Shown: positions 1 to 5,642 of the stretch, piece after piece
Layout of the letters: every line of letters begins with the position of its first letter
Position numbering within the stretch: position 1 is the first letter of the stretch
Assembly: GCA_001801665.1 (NCBI GenBank)
Contig: MGYH01000018.1
Span: 25,019-36,250, forward strand
Origin: Gammaproteobacteria bacterium RIFCSPHIGHO2_12_FULL_45_12
GTDB lineage: Bacteria; Pseudomonadota; Gammaproteobacteria; DSM-16500
Direction: 5' to 3'
Length of the DNA stretch: 11,232 nt
Notes under the pieces: generated by a model
Databases searched by the model: none
The model's input: the letters and a program-made list of their open reading frames with translations, nothing else
What the model was told of the DNA's origin: nothing
Made by a program: the position numbers and the translations under genes

Positions 1-31
1 TCGGATTAAAATTAATGCGTTGCGGCATTCC

Positions 32-619
32 TTAAGTCATCGGCAAGCACCAGCCAATGCGCTCAATCACGGTATACCGCGATCCTTCTGGTCGCGGCTC
101 ACTATAAAACAACGCCACTTCATTCACCGAAATGGCTTCCATAACGGGAACCACCGCTGCCGATAAAAATTTCAAATTTGTACTAAAAGGCTGCTTGATA
201 CGACCGAGGGTCAAATGGGGCCTAAATAGACGATTTTCGATATCATAGTGACTGGCCTTGATGCCTCGGCCAATTAATTCTGCCAGTCGCACCAGCTCTT
301 CCTGTGGTTTCACACCCAGCACAATGACTCTTGGCCGAAAGACGCTTGGAAATAAATGCACCTCCGTAAAACTGATTGATGAATTTTTAACAACACCCTC
401 CAGCTCTTGCCGCACATTCGCGAGCATCTGACTAAGATGTTCTGCACGTACTTCTGCTAAGAATTGCAAGGTGATGTGTAAGTTTTCCGGTCTAACCCAA
501 CGAATCGCATGCGATTTAGCATTTTTTTTCAACGAACCCATAAACCTTGATACGGAATCTCTGATAGACTGTGGCAAATCAATGGCAAAGAAGACTCTGA
601 TAATTGGCGGTAGCATCAT
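32..619 (-). CDS. thpR: RNA 2',3'-cyclic phosphodiesterase (ThpR/LigT, 2H family)
   Basis: The 195-residue product has the usual length of the bacterial 2H phosphoesterase family, which opens 2',3'-cyclic phosphates on RNA ends and was first described as 2'-5' RNA ligase. Both catalytic His-x-Thr-x motifs are visible: HITL at residues 48-51 and HLTL at 135-138 in the context RPHLTLGRI. The N-terminus (RVFFAIDLP) is also typical. Two adjacent ATG codons exist (619 and 616). I chose 619 because a GGGAG sits 7 bases before it; a second purine run, AGGGA, directly abuts it. The gene is divergent from parB with about 56 bases between starts. The protein is soluble and no signal peptide is visible. 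Its physiological substrate is uncertain across the family. Confidence 0.93.
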   Translation of the reverse strand: MMLPPIIRVFFAIDLPQSIRDSVSRFMGSLKKNAKSHAIRWVRPENLHITLQFLAEVRAEHLSQMLANVRQELEGVVKNSSISFTEVHLFPSVFRPRVIVLGVKPQEELVRLAELIGRGIKASHYDIENRLFRPHLTLGRIKQPFSTNLKFLSAAVVPVMEAISVNEVALFYSEPRPEGSRYTVIERIGWCLPMT

Positions 620-675
620 TCCCTTTCTCCCGCTGTTTGATTAAGATAACGCTGGTAAGTCATAAGGATACCATT

Positions 676-1566
676 ATGGTAAGAAAACGTGGCCTTGGTA
701 AATCACTCGATGCATTACTTGCCTATGCAAGCGTTGACACCCATCGCGCAGAGGACGAGCAAGGCAATCCATTCCAGGAAAAACTTTGCCACTTATCTGT
801 GGATGCCATACAACGCGGGAAATATCAACCCCGACGCGAAATGGACCCACAAGCGCTGGAAGATTTAGCCAACTCCATTCGCACACAAGGGGTGATCCAA
901 CCCTTGATTGTTCGCCCCATTGGCGACAACCGGCACGAGATTATCGCCGGTGAACGTCGCTTGCGTGCCGCACAACTAGCCGGATTGACCGAGGTACCCG
1001 TCATCATTCGCCATATTCCGGATGAGGCCGCCGTTGCCATTGCGCTCATTGAAAATATTCAACGTGAAGACTTAAACCCCATTGATGAAGCCATTGCCCT
1101 GCAGCGGCTCATGGAAGAATTCAGCATGACCCACCAGCAACTTGCTGAAACGATTGGCAAATCACGCACCACCGTCACCAATTTATTACGCCTGCTGGCC
1201 TTACCCAACACCGTCAAAACCATGCTGGAACGCGGCTTCATTGAAATGGGACACGCGCGCACGCTCATTACCTTGCCAGAAAGCAAGCTTCTCAAAGCGG
1301 CTGAGATGATTGCCGCACGCGGCATGTCAGTGCGTGAAGCAGAACAGTTGGTACGCCGCTTACAGGCTGATGCCTCCGCCCCCAAAAAGACGTCTGCCGC
1401 CAACAACCCTCATCTGGCAGAGTTACAAGCCTCGTTAACCAGACAATTGCGCTTAAAAGTGGCGTTGCAGTGCAATGCCAAAGGAAAAGGGAAACTGGTC
1501 ATCCACTATCGCAATTTAACTGAGTTAAATGAATTAATGACACAGCTTCAAGCAGAACCCGCTTAA
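676..1566 (+). CDS. parB: ParB/Spo0J chromosome-partitioning protein
   Basis: This 296-residue ParB-type protein is a CTP-dependent clamp that loads at parS sites and spreads to help segregate replicated origins. The N-terminus (MVRKRGLGKSLDALL) is the usual ParA-contacting segment. The ParB nuclease-like/CTP-binding domain spans about 37-135, with GERRLRA at 92-98 and ENIQREDLNP at 126-135. A helix-turn-helix lies at about 151-177 (LAETIGKSRTTVTNLLRLL), and the C-terminal dimerisation region runs from about 245. The reading frame stays open upstream to a TTG at 604, but the ATG at 676 is the start because AAGGA (664-668) is 7 bases before it and homology begins there. No parA adjoins it, which is unusual since parA normally precedes parB. 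The left target duplication of an inserted element overlaps its stop codon. Confidence 0.95.
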   Translation: MVRKRGLGKSLDALLAYASVDTHRAEDEQGNPFQEKLCHLSVDAIQRGKYQPRREMDPQALEDLANSIRTQGVIQPLIVRPIGDNRHEIIAGERRLRAAQLAGLTEVPVIIRHIPDEAAVAIALIENIQREDLNPIDEAIALQRLMEEFSMTHQQLAETIGKSRTTVTNLLRLLALPNTVKTMLERGFIEMGHARTLITLPESKLLKAAEMIAARGMSVREAEQLVRRLQADASAPKKTSAANNPHLAELQASLTRQLRLKVALQCNAKGKGKLVIHYRNLTELNELMTQLQAEPA

Positions 1567-1573
1567 GCAGGTG
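1565..1573 (+). repeat. Left 9-bp target duplication (AAGCAGGTG)
   Basis: AAGCAGGTG here is repeated exactly at 1718-1726, immediately outside the two terminal inverted repeats of the 144-bp element. This copy overlaps the last two bases of the parB stop codon (TAA, 1564-1566). Confidence 0.8.
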
Positions 1574-1717
1574 CAGCCATTCCCGCTAAAGAACGCGGGA
1601 AGGCTTCCTTGTTTTTATGCTGCGCAAAAGCAAAGCTTTTGCTTGCACCAAAAGGGGGAGAACCGCGATCTCCCCCTTTGGAATCCCCCATCGCGAAATG
1701 TTCAGCGGGAATCGCTG
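1574..1717. mobile_element. 144-bp MITE-like element between parB and thiN
   Basis: The ends are CAGCCATTCCCGCT (1574-1587) and AGCGGGAATCGCTG (1704-1717), inverted repeats matching at 13 of 14 positions. They are flanked by identical 9-bp direct repeats AAGCAGGTG (1565-1573 and 1718-1726). No coding capacity is apparent. The interior folds into three hairpins: TTCCCGC/GCGGGAA (1580-1586 with 1595-1601), GCAAAAGC/GCTTTTGC (1624-1631 with 1635-1642), and an 11-bp perfect stem AAAGGGGGAGA/TCTCCCCCTTT (1651-1661 with 1669-1679, 7-base loop). Terminal repeats plus a target duplication in under 150 bp fit a non-autonomous DNA transposon mobilised in trans. I cannot assign the parent IS family. The hairpins may terminate or attenuate parB transcripts before thiN. 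Confidence 0.8.
1595..1616 (+). terminator. Possible weak terminator downstream of parB
   Basis: The right arm of the TTCCCGC/GCGGGAA hairpin (loop 1587-1594) is followed by a small GGAA/TTCC inverted repeat and then TTGTTTTT (1609-1616). This could act as a rho-independent-like stop for parB, supplied by the inserted element. The final stem is short, so the call is weak. Confidence 0.3.
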
Positions 1718-1726
1718 AAGCAGGTG
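1718..1726 (+). repeat. Right 9-bp target duplication carrying the thiN ribosome binding site
   Basis: AAGCAGGTG here is the second copy of the target duplication. It contains AGGTG (1722-1726), 10 bases before the thiN ATG at 1737. It is the only purine-rich Shine-Dalgarno-like sequence upstream of thiN. The insertion therefore appears to have duplicated, and so preserved, the translation signal. Confidence 0.7.
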
Positions 1727-1736
1727 CCTCTTGGTC

Positions 1737-2474
1737 ATGACGGATTTCATCATTGTCGGCAACGGTGATTTTTTAGCAAAAGAAATCATTTCTGAAGCCA
1801 TACAACATAAATGTATCATCGCACTTGATGGTGCCGCTGACAGGTTAGCCGCTCTCGGCATGCTTCCTCATGTTGTTCTAGGTGACTTTGACTCCATCCA
1901 GCATGCCAAAGAGCGGTGGGGCATCACCGATGCCAAAGCCCCTTATCAGGGCAAGCATGGCATCCTGATTGTCCCCGCCAAAAACCAGGACCTCACTGAT
2001 TTTGACAAGGCACTCGCCTACTGCGACCAGCACCAAGCAAACACCATCACCGTCATCTGTGCCTATGGCGGCCTCGCAGATCACCATGAAGCCGTCCAAA
2101 AAGCCATCCGACTGGCTTACCGAGTGGACAGACCGATTGTCCTTCACACTGAACAGCAAACGCTTCGTTATGCACAAAACGAAACCCTCACCCTGCGCGG
2201 TCAGCCAAACGACCGCGCGGGGGTTGTCACGCATGGCAAGGGCACCTTCAGCTCAGAGGGCCTGGCCTATGAAGCCACGCAATTGCCTGATAGTTTTTGC
2301 AATGCCCTGACCAGCACCGAGGCAACACTCGTCATTAAAGGTGAAGCACTGGTGATTATGCCGCCCCAACTAACCATGCAACGAAACCTGATGAAACTTT
2401 CTGAAGAAGAACGCTTAAAACGACGGTTACGCGACTTGACGGGTGAGCACCCCTTGCCAGGGAGTTACAAATAA
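1737..2474 (+). CDS. thiN: Thiamine pyrophosphokinase (ThiN type)
   Basis: The product transfers pyrophosphate from ATP to thiamine to make thiamine diphosphate in one step. Of 245 residues, the family signatures are DGAADRL at 31-37, GDFDS at 49-53 (metal/nucleotide site), QDLTDFDKAL at 84-93 and GGLADHH at 111-117. The thiamine-binding C-terminal half ends in a short basic tail (LSEEERLKRRLRDLTG) that looks like an extension. The ATG at 1737 is preferred over the in-frame TTG at 1731 because the protein then starts MTDFIIVGNG, like the family, with AGGTG 10 bases upstream. Most gammaproteobacteria make thiamine diphosphate from thiamine phosphate with ThiL. A thiamine kinase of this type suggests salvage of free thiamine, perhaps from a host or the environment (inference). 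Confidence 0.92.
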   Translation: MTDFIIVGNGDFLAKEIISEAIQHKCIIALDGAADRLAALGMLPHVVLGDFDSIQHAKERWGITDAKAPYQGKHGILIVPAKNQDLTDFDKALAYCDQHQANTITVICAYGGLADHHEAVQKAIRLAYRVDRPIVLHTEQQTLRYAQNETLTLRGQPNDRAGVVTHGKGTFSSEGLAYEATQLPDSFCNALTSTEATLVIKGEALVIMPPQLTMQRNLMKLSEEERLKRRLRDLTGEHPLPGSYK

Positions 2475-2475
2475 A

Positions 2476-2503
2476 TAGACATTCCGGTCAAAATCAGTAT
2501 AAT
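2476..2503 (+). promoter_or_regulatory. Sigma-70 promoter upstream of the disrupted nuclease-like gene
   Basis: TAGACA (2476-2481, 5 of 6 to the -35 consensus) and TATAAT (2498-2503, perfect -10) are separated by 16 bases. They begin directly after the thiN stop and lie about 50 bases before the ATG at 2554. Confidence 0.65.
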
Positions 2504-2553
2504 ATATGATCACTACCTTATAAATTAACAAAAATTGAACTCACGGCCTTTCC

Positions 2554-3548
2554 ATGAAAAAAAATAACAACCCAATCAACATGTTCCGCATGAACCACGC
2601 CACCTCGTTAAAGCTTGCCAAGCAAACCGTTCCCCTAAAAACGGCTTGCCTGCCAGAACTCAATATCACTTCCTTGCCCAAACACTGGAAACTTGAACAA
2701 CTATTAGCAACCTTTAACCGCTTATGCCAGCAAGCCATTCCCACCCATCGACCTGCTCATGTGACCCTGCGCAACCAAACGGGCTCGCCGCTTCAAGCCA
2801 TCACACCCACTGGTAAAACCAACCTTTTCCGGGTGGCGTCCCATGGGACGATGCATTACTTCACAAATGACCCTCAGGAATTTTTACCCTCAAGCCAACC
2901 CAAACACACAGAACTGCCTCAGAATGCCAACAAGCATCAAGCGGTGAAACCCACCGAAACCATTTCCAAAAGACAGAATATTCGCATCACGCGCGCGTTA
3001 CTGGCAAACACCACCAAAGAAAACAAAGCTAATAACCATCAGCGAGTCCGTTCGCAAAATGCGGTCATGGCGAGTGCGCCTAAGTACATAAAAGAAAGCA
3101 GTGCTAAATTGCATGCCTCTTCCACAGGTTTGTTTACCCCCAACAAACGCTTTGAATGGCTGCATTTAATTGCACACCGTTTTCTGGGCGCAGCATCACA
3201 GAATGAAAACAACCTGGTCGCAGGCGCAGCAGAAGCGAATACCGCCATGATGGCCATTGAAGCGCAAATCCAAAAATTATCCCGCACACACAAGTGGCAA
3301 CACACATTACCTACGCCATTAAAACGCCAGACTTTACGTTTGACCTGACTTTCAACGCTCAAGATCATCAACAACCCCATATTTCACAAATGACTTATAT
3401 TGAAAAGATCATGGAAACTTTTCTGATGCAACTGACACCCAAGAAAAACGCGCCCTGTAAACGCTTGTTTGGCCACAATGCCACCATTAGCCTTGATGAC
3501 GAACCCAAACAATCCAGCCAAACCCGTGCCAAACGTATCCGAGCTTGA
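2554..3548 (+). pseudogene. Frameshifted gene for a protein with a putative His-Me-finger nuclease-like C-terminal domain
   Basis: The first frame (2554-3348, 264 residues) and the second (open from 3261 to 3548) join into one sensible protein of about 330 residues. The N-terminal 110 residues are unrecognised, and about 115-195 are polar and low-complexity. The block EWLHLIAHRFLG (201-212) followed by NLVAGAAEANTAMMAIE (220-236) resembles the H-x-I/L...NLV...N-x-x-M...E pattern of DNA/RNA non-specific endonuclease-like (His-Me finger) domains. The downstream frame supplies strand-like sequence (VATHITYAIKTPDFTFDLTF) that would complete the domain. The shift lies in 3261-3298. The tract CACACACA (3285-3292) is the best candidate: removing one CA unit gives ...KLSRTQVATHITYA... 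in one frame. No strong ribosome binding site precedes the ATG. The nuclease assignment is an inference from a motif. A sequencing error is possible. Confidence 0.6.
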
Positions 3549-3556
3549 ATTTAAGG

Positions 3557-3591
3557 AACGGGGTCAGAGCGGGTCCATATATGACCCCGTT
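3557..3591. repeat. REP-like palindrome (AACGGGGTCA ... TGACCCCGTT)
   Basis: A 10-bp perfect inverted repeat (3557-3566 with 3582-3591) encloses a 15-base loop. The loop contains a second partial left arm, GGGTC (3571-3575), able to pair with GACCC (3583-3587), so two hairpins compete. This looks like the dispersed extragenic GGGTCAGAG...TGACCCC repeats seen in proteobacteria. It may also terminate transcription of the upstream broken gene, although no T-run follows. Confidence 0.55.
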
Positions 3592-3593
3592 TC

Positions 3594-3791
3594 ACACTAG
3601 CCACAATACGACGCATGTTTAATTTTGCGATTGAACGAGACATTATTCCACATTCGCCATGCGTGATGGTTAAGGCGGTCGCCAAAGAAAATCGTCGCGA
3701 CCGATGCCTCAACGTAAACGCGAACCTAAACAATGGAATTGAATTCGCCGCCACTGCAAAAATAAAGTCCATATGGGCATTGAAACTCTAA
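3594..3791 (+). pseudogene. Fragment of a tyrosine recombinase (phage/island integrase)
   Basis: Read from 3594, the frame gives TLATIRRMFNFAIERDIIPH and then SPCVMVKAVAKENRRDR, ending near 3704. This matches the end of the core-binding domain and the linker into the catalytic domain of P4-like integrases, typically written as (M/L)FNFAVERGII-x-HSP...K-x-PAKENRRDR-x-L. The following residues to the stop at 3789 no longer look like integrase. No Arg-His-x-x-Arg-Tyr catalytic region is present, and the N-terminal half is missing, with the REP-like palindrome directly upstream. It is dead coding sequence, a fossil of an integrated element next to the abiE operon. Confidence 0.6.
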
Positions 3792-3807
3792 AAGTGCCTG
3801 CTATAAT
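3780..3807 (+). promoter_or_regulatory. Sigma-70 promoter of the abiE operon
   Basis: TTGAAA (3780-3785, 5 of 6 to consensus) and TATAAT (3802-3807, perfect) are 16 bases apart. Transcription would start near 3814, leaving a leader of about 110 AT-rich bases before the abiEi ATG at 3926. Confidence 0.7.
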
Positions 3808-3819
3808 ATCAATAGGCAC
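3794..3819. promoter_or_regulatory. Inverted repeat over the abiE -10 box, probable AbiEi operator
   Basis: GTGCCT (3794-3799) and AGGCAC (3814-3819) flank the TATAAT. AbiEi-type antitoxins are known to repress their own operon by binding inverted repeats at the promoter, so this is the natural candidate site. A weaker AT-rich inverted repeat, ATAACATAT with ATATAGTTAT (3838-3846 and 3853-3862), follows and could be a second site. The right arm is followed by ATTTTTTATTT, so on transcripts entering from upstream the same repeat could also act as a terminator. Confidence 0.55.
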
Positions 3820-3925
3820 ATTTTTTATTTGAAACATATAACATATTGATTCATATAGTTATTATAAGTTTATATTAAATTTTAATGTAATCTTTTATGC
3901 CTTATTTTGATTACAAAGGTGAATT

Positions 3926-4552
3926 ATGAAATCCGTCGCCAATAGCATTTTAAAGCGTATACGCGCCAAACAGCGCGGATGGGTCTTTACGCCTAAGGAT
4001 TTCACAGATATCGCCTCCAAGAATTCGATAGGGGTTTGCTTACATAGACTTGTCAGTAAAGGCATCATCCGCAAAATTAGCCATGGCATCTATGACTTTC
4101 CTGTTCATCACCCTAAGCTTGGCACTCTCACTCCAGGCCCAGACACAATTGCATCGGCCATCGCGAAACGCACAGGTGACATCATCCAACCTGGCGGCGC
4201 ACAACTCGTCAATCAATTAGGTCTTGACACGCAAGTACCTGCAAAGCCAGCCTACCTCACCTCTGGCAGCACAACAAAGAAAAAAATAGCGACCTATCCT
4301 TTCATGTTTAATCATTCCAAGTTTTTAAATAAAAACCCGTGGAACGTCAACTCAGCCAAAGTCATTAATGCGTTGCAATATGTTGGGAAAAATCACATCA
4401 CTGATGACACGATCAAGAAATGCAAAAAAATATTAACTCAAAAAGATAAATCACAACTTAAAAATAACCTAAAACAACTCCCCTATTGGATGATCCCGCA
4501 CATATTGAAAATTATAAGGACAGATGATGAAAGAGTTACTAGAACTAAGTAA
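3926..4552 (+). CDS. abiEi: AbiEi-type antitoxin (DUF6088 family, type IV toxin-antitoxin)
   Basis: The 208-residue protein is the antitoxin and repressor half of an AbiE-like system. A winged helix-turn-helix occupies about 1-58 (FTPKDFTDIASKNSIGVCLHRLVSKGIIRKISHGIYDFP). It is followed by the signature PKLGTLTPGPDTIASAIAKR (63-82) and PGGAQLVNQLGLDTQVPAK (89-107). The C-terminal helical part (about 140-208) is rich in lysine and probably counteracts the toxin. The start is set by AAAGGTGA (3915-3922) just before the ATG. Its 3' end overlaps the toxin start by 29 bases, which implies translational coupling. In type IV systems the antitoxin opposes the toxin's effect without needing a stable complex. 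AbiE systems are linked to abortive phage resistance and to stabilisation of mobile DNA. The A-rich codon use and AT-rich upstream region differ from the flanking core genes, and an integrase fossil lies alongside. Confidence 0.9.
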   Translation: MKSVANSILKRIRAKQRGWVFTPKDFTDIASKNSIGVCLHRLVSKGIIRKISHGIYDFPVHHPKLGTLTPGPDTIASAIAKRTGDIIQPGGAQLVNQLGLDTQVPAKPAYLTSGSTTKKKIATYPFMFNHSKFLNKNPWNVNSAKVINALQYVGKNHITDDTIKKCKKILTQKDKSQLKNNLKQLPYWMIPHILKIIRTDDERVTRTK

Positions 4553-5573
4553 AGCAGAACGGACACAATACTTCATTGAAGCCATAGCGCGTTCTGAAAA
4601 AATTAAAAATCCCATCGTCATTGAAAAGGATTTTTGGGTTTGCTGGACATTAGATCAAATTTTTAAAAGTGAATCTGCTCCCTATGTGATATTCAAGGGT
4701 GGTACCTCACTATCAAAATGCTATGAAATGATTGATCGGTTTTCGGAAGACATCGACCTAACATTAGCAAAAGAATATATCGGAATAACTGAAGATATTG
4801 ATCCCGCAAATGCGACAGGCAGAAATCAGCGCGACAAACGATCCGCGCAATTCAACATGCTATACGAAGACAAGATATATAATGTTATTCACCCCCTACT
4901 GCTTAAAGGATTCAAACAAGAACTTTCAGATAATTTTAATGAGAGTGAATGGAGCCTTGCTCCAGAAAAAGATGGCCGGGGTAATCTTTATTTGAAATTC
5001 ATTTACCCTAGCGCTCTGGAAAGAGTAACCGAAGGATACATTCAATCAAACGTTAAGCTGGAGTTTGGCGCGCGCGGTGATATTAACCCATTCGAAGAAA
5101 AAATAATAACTCCTTATGTGAAAAACATATTGACTGACGTATTCGATTCTACGATGGCGACTGCTGTTAACTCGCTTATCGTCAAGCGAACATACTGGGA
5201 AAAAGCAACCCTCCTTCACGCAGAACATTATCGAGATCCTAACAAAAAAATCAAACCTCGATTGTTTCGTCATTACTACGATATCGTAATGCTAGATCAA
5301 AATGGCTTAACTAAAGACGCAGTAGAAGATGTTGGACTACTGGCAGATGTCGTTAAAAACAAAAGCATCTACTTTGAAGACAAAAAAGCAAAATATGATG
5401 AAGCCGTAATTGGCAGCTTGAGGTTATCTCCTAATGAAGCATTTATAGAACAGTTAAGACAAGACCATAAAGATATGGCGGTTATGTTTTTTGGAGATGC
5501 GCCTGATTTTGATGAAATTATGCAGAAAACAAAAGCAATTGAAGGGAAAATAAATAATGCTAGACAATCTTGA
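4524..5573 (+). CDS. abiEii: AbiEii/AbiGii-family nucleotidyltransferase toxin
   Basis: The 349-residue product belongs to the polymerase-beta-like nucleotidyltransferase toxins. Motif I is complete: GGTSLSK at 59-65 with SEDIDL at 74-79, giving the two metal-binding aspartates D76 and D78. Further family blocks are KLEFGARGD (178-186), RTYWEKATLLHAEH (222-235) and RLFRHYYDI (246-254). Related toxins (for example the mycobacterial MenT group) transfer nucleotides to tRNA acceptor ends and stop translation; the substrate here is unknown. Two adjacent ATGs exist. AAGGA (4516-4520) is 3 bases from the first (4524) and 6 from the second (4527), so translation may start at 4527. The gene looks intact and probably functional. 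It ends 69 bases before the convergent epmB. Confidence 0.92.
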   Translation: MMKELLELSKAERTQYFIEAIARSEKIKNPIVIEKDFWVCWTLDQIFKSESAPYVIFKGGTSLSKCYEMIDRFSEDIDLTLAKEYIGITEDIDPANATGRNQRDKRSAQFNMLYEDKIYNVIHPLLLKGFKQELSDNFNESEWSLAPEKDGRGNLYLKFIYPSALERVTEGYIQSNVKLEFGARGDINPFEEKIITPYVKNILTDVFDSTMATAVNSLIVKRTYWEKATLLHAEHYRDPNKKIKPRLFRHYYDIVMLDQNGLTKDAVEDVGLLADVVKNKSIYFEDKKAKYDEAVIGSLRLSPNEAFIEQLRQDHKDMAVMFFGDAPDFDEIMQKTKAIEGKINNARQS

Positions 5574-5642
5574 TGTCATTAAATTTTAACCAACCAAAAA
5601 ACTGAAAGATGATAGCATTTTCATAAACAATTTAAAACTAGA

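Noticed and set aside
1571..1768. Small plus-strand ORF between parB and thiN.
   Set aside because: It lies almost wholly inside the hairpin-rich 144-bp element and runs into thiN in another frame; the residue composition is not protein-like.
3273..3279. A-rich run before the frameshift considered as a programmed -1 slippery site.
   Set aside because: The codon phasing (CAA AAA TTA) does not fit the X XXY YYZ pattern; a CA unit gain at 3285-3292 explains the shift better.
3551..3772. Minus-strand 73-codon ORF opposite the integrase fragment.
   Set aside because: The plus strand in this stretch carries recognisable integrase sequence, so this is its antisense shadow.
5574..5642. Search for a bidirectional terminator between abiEii and epmB.
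   Set aside because: The stretch is AT-rich but holds no GC-containing stem followed by a T-run on either strand.
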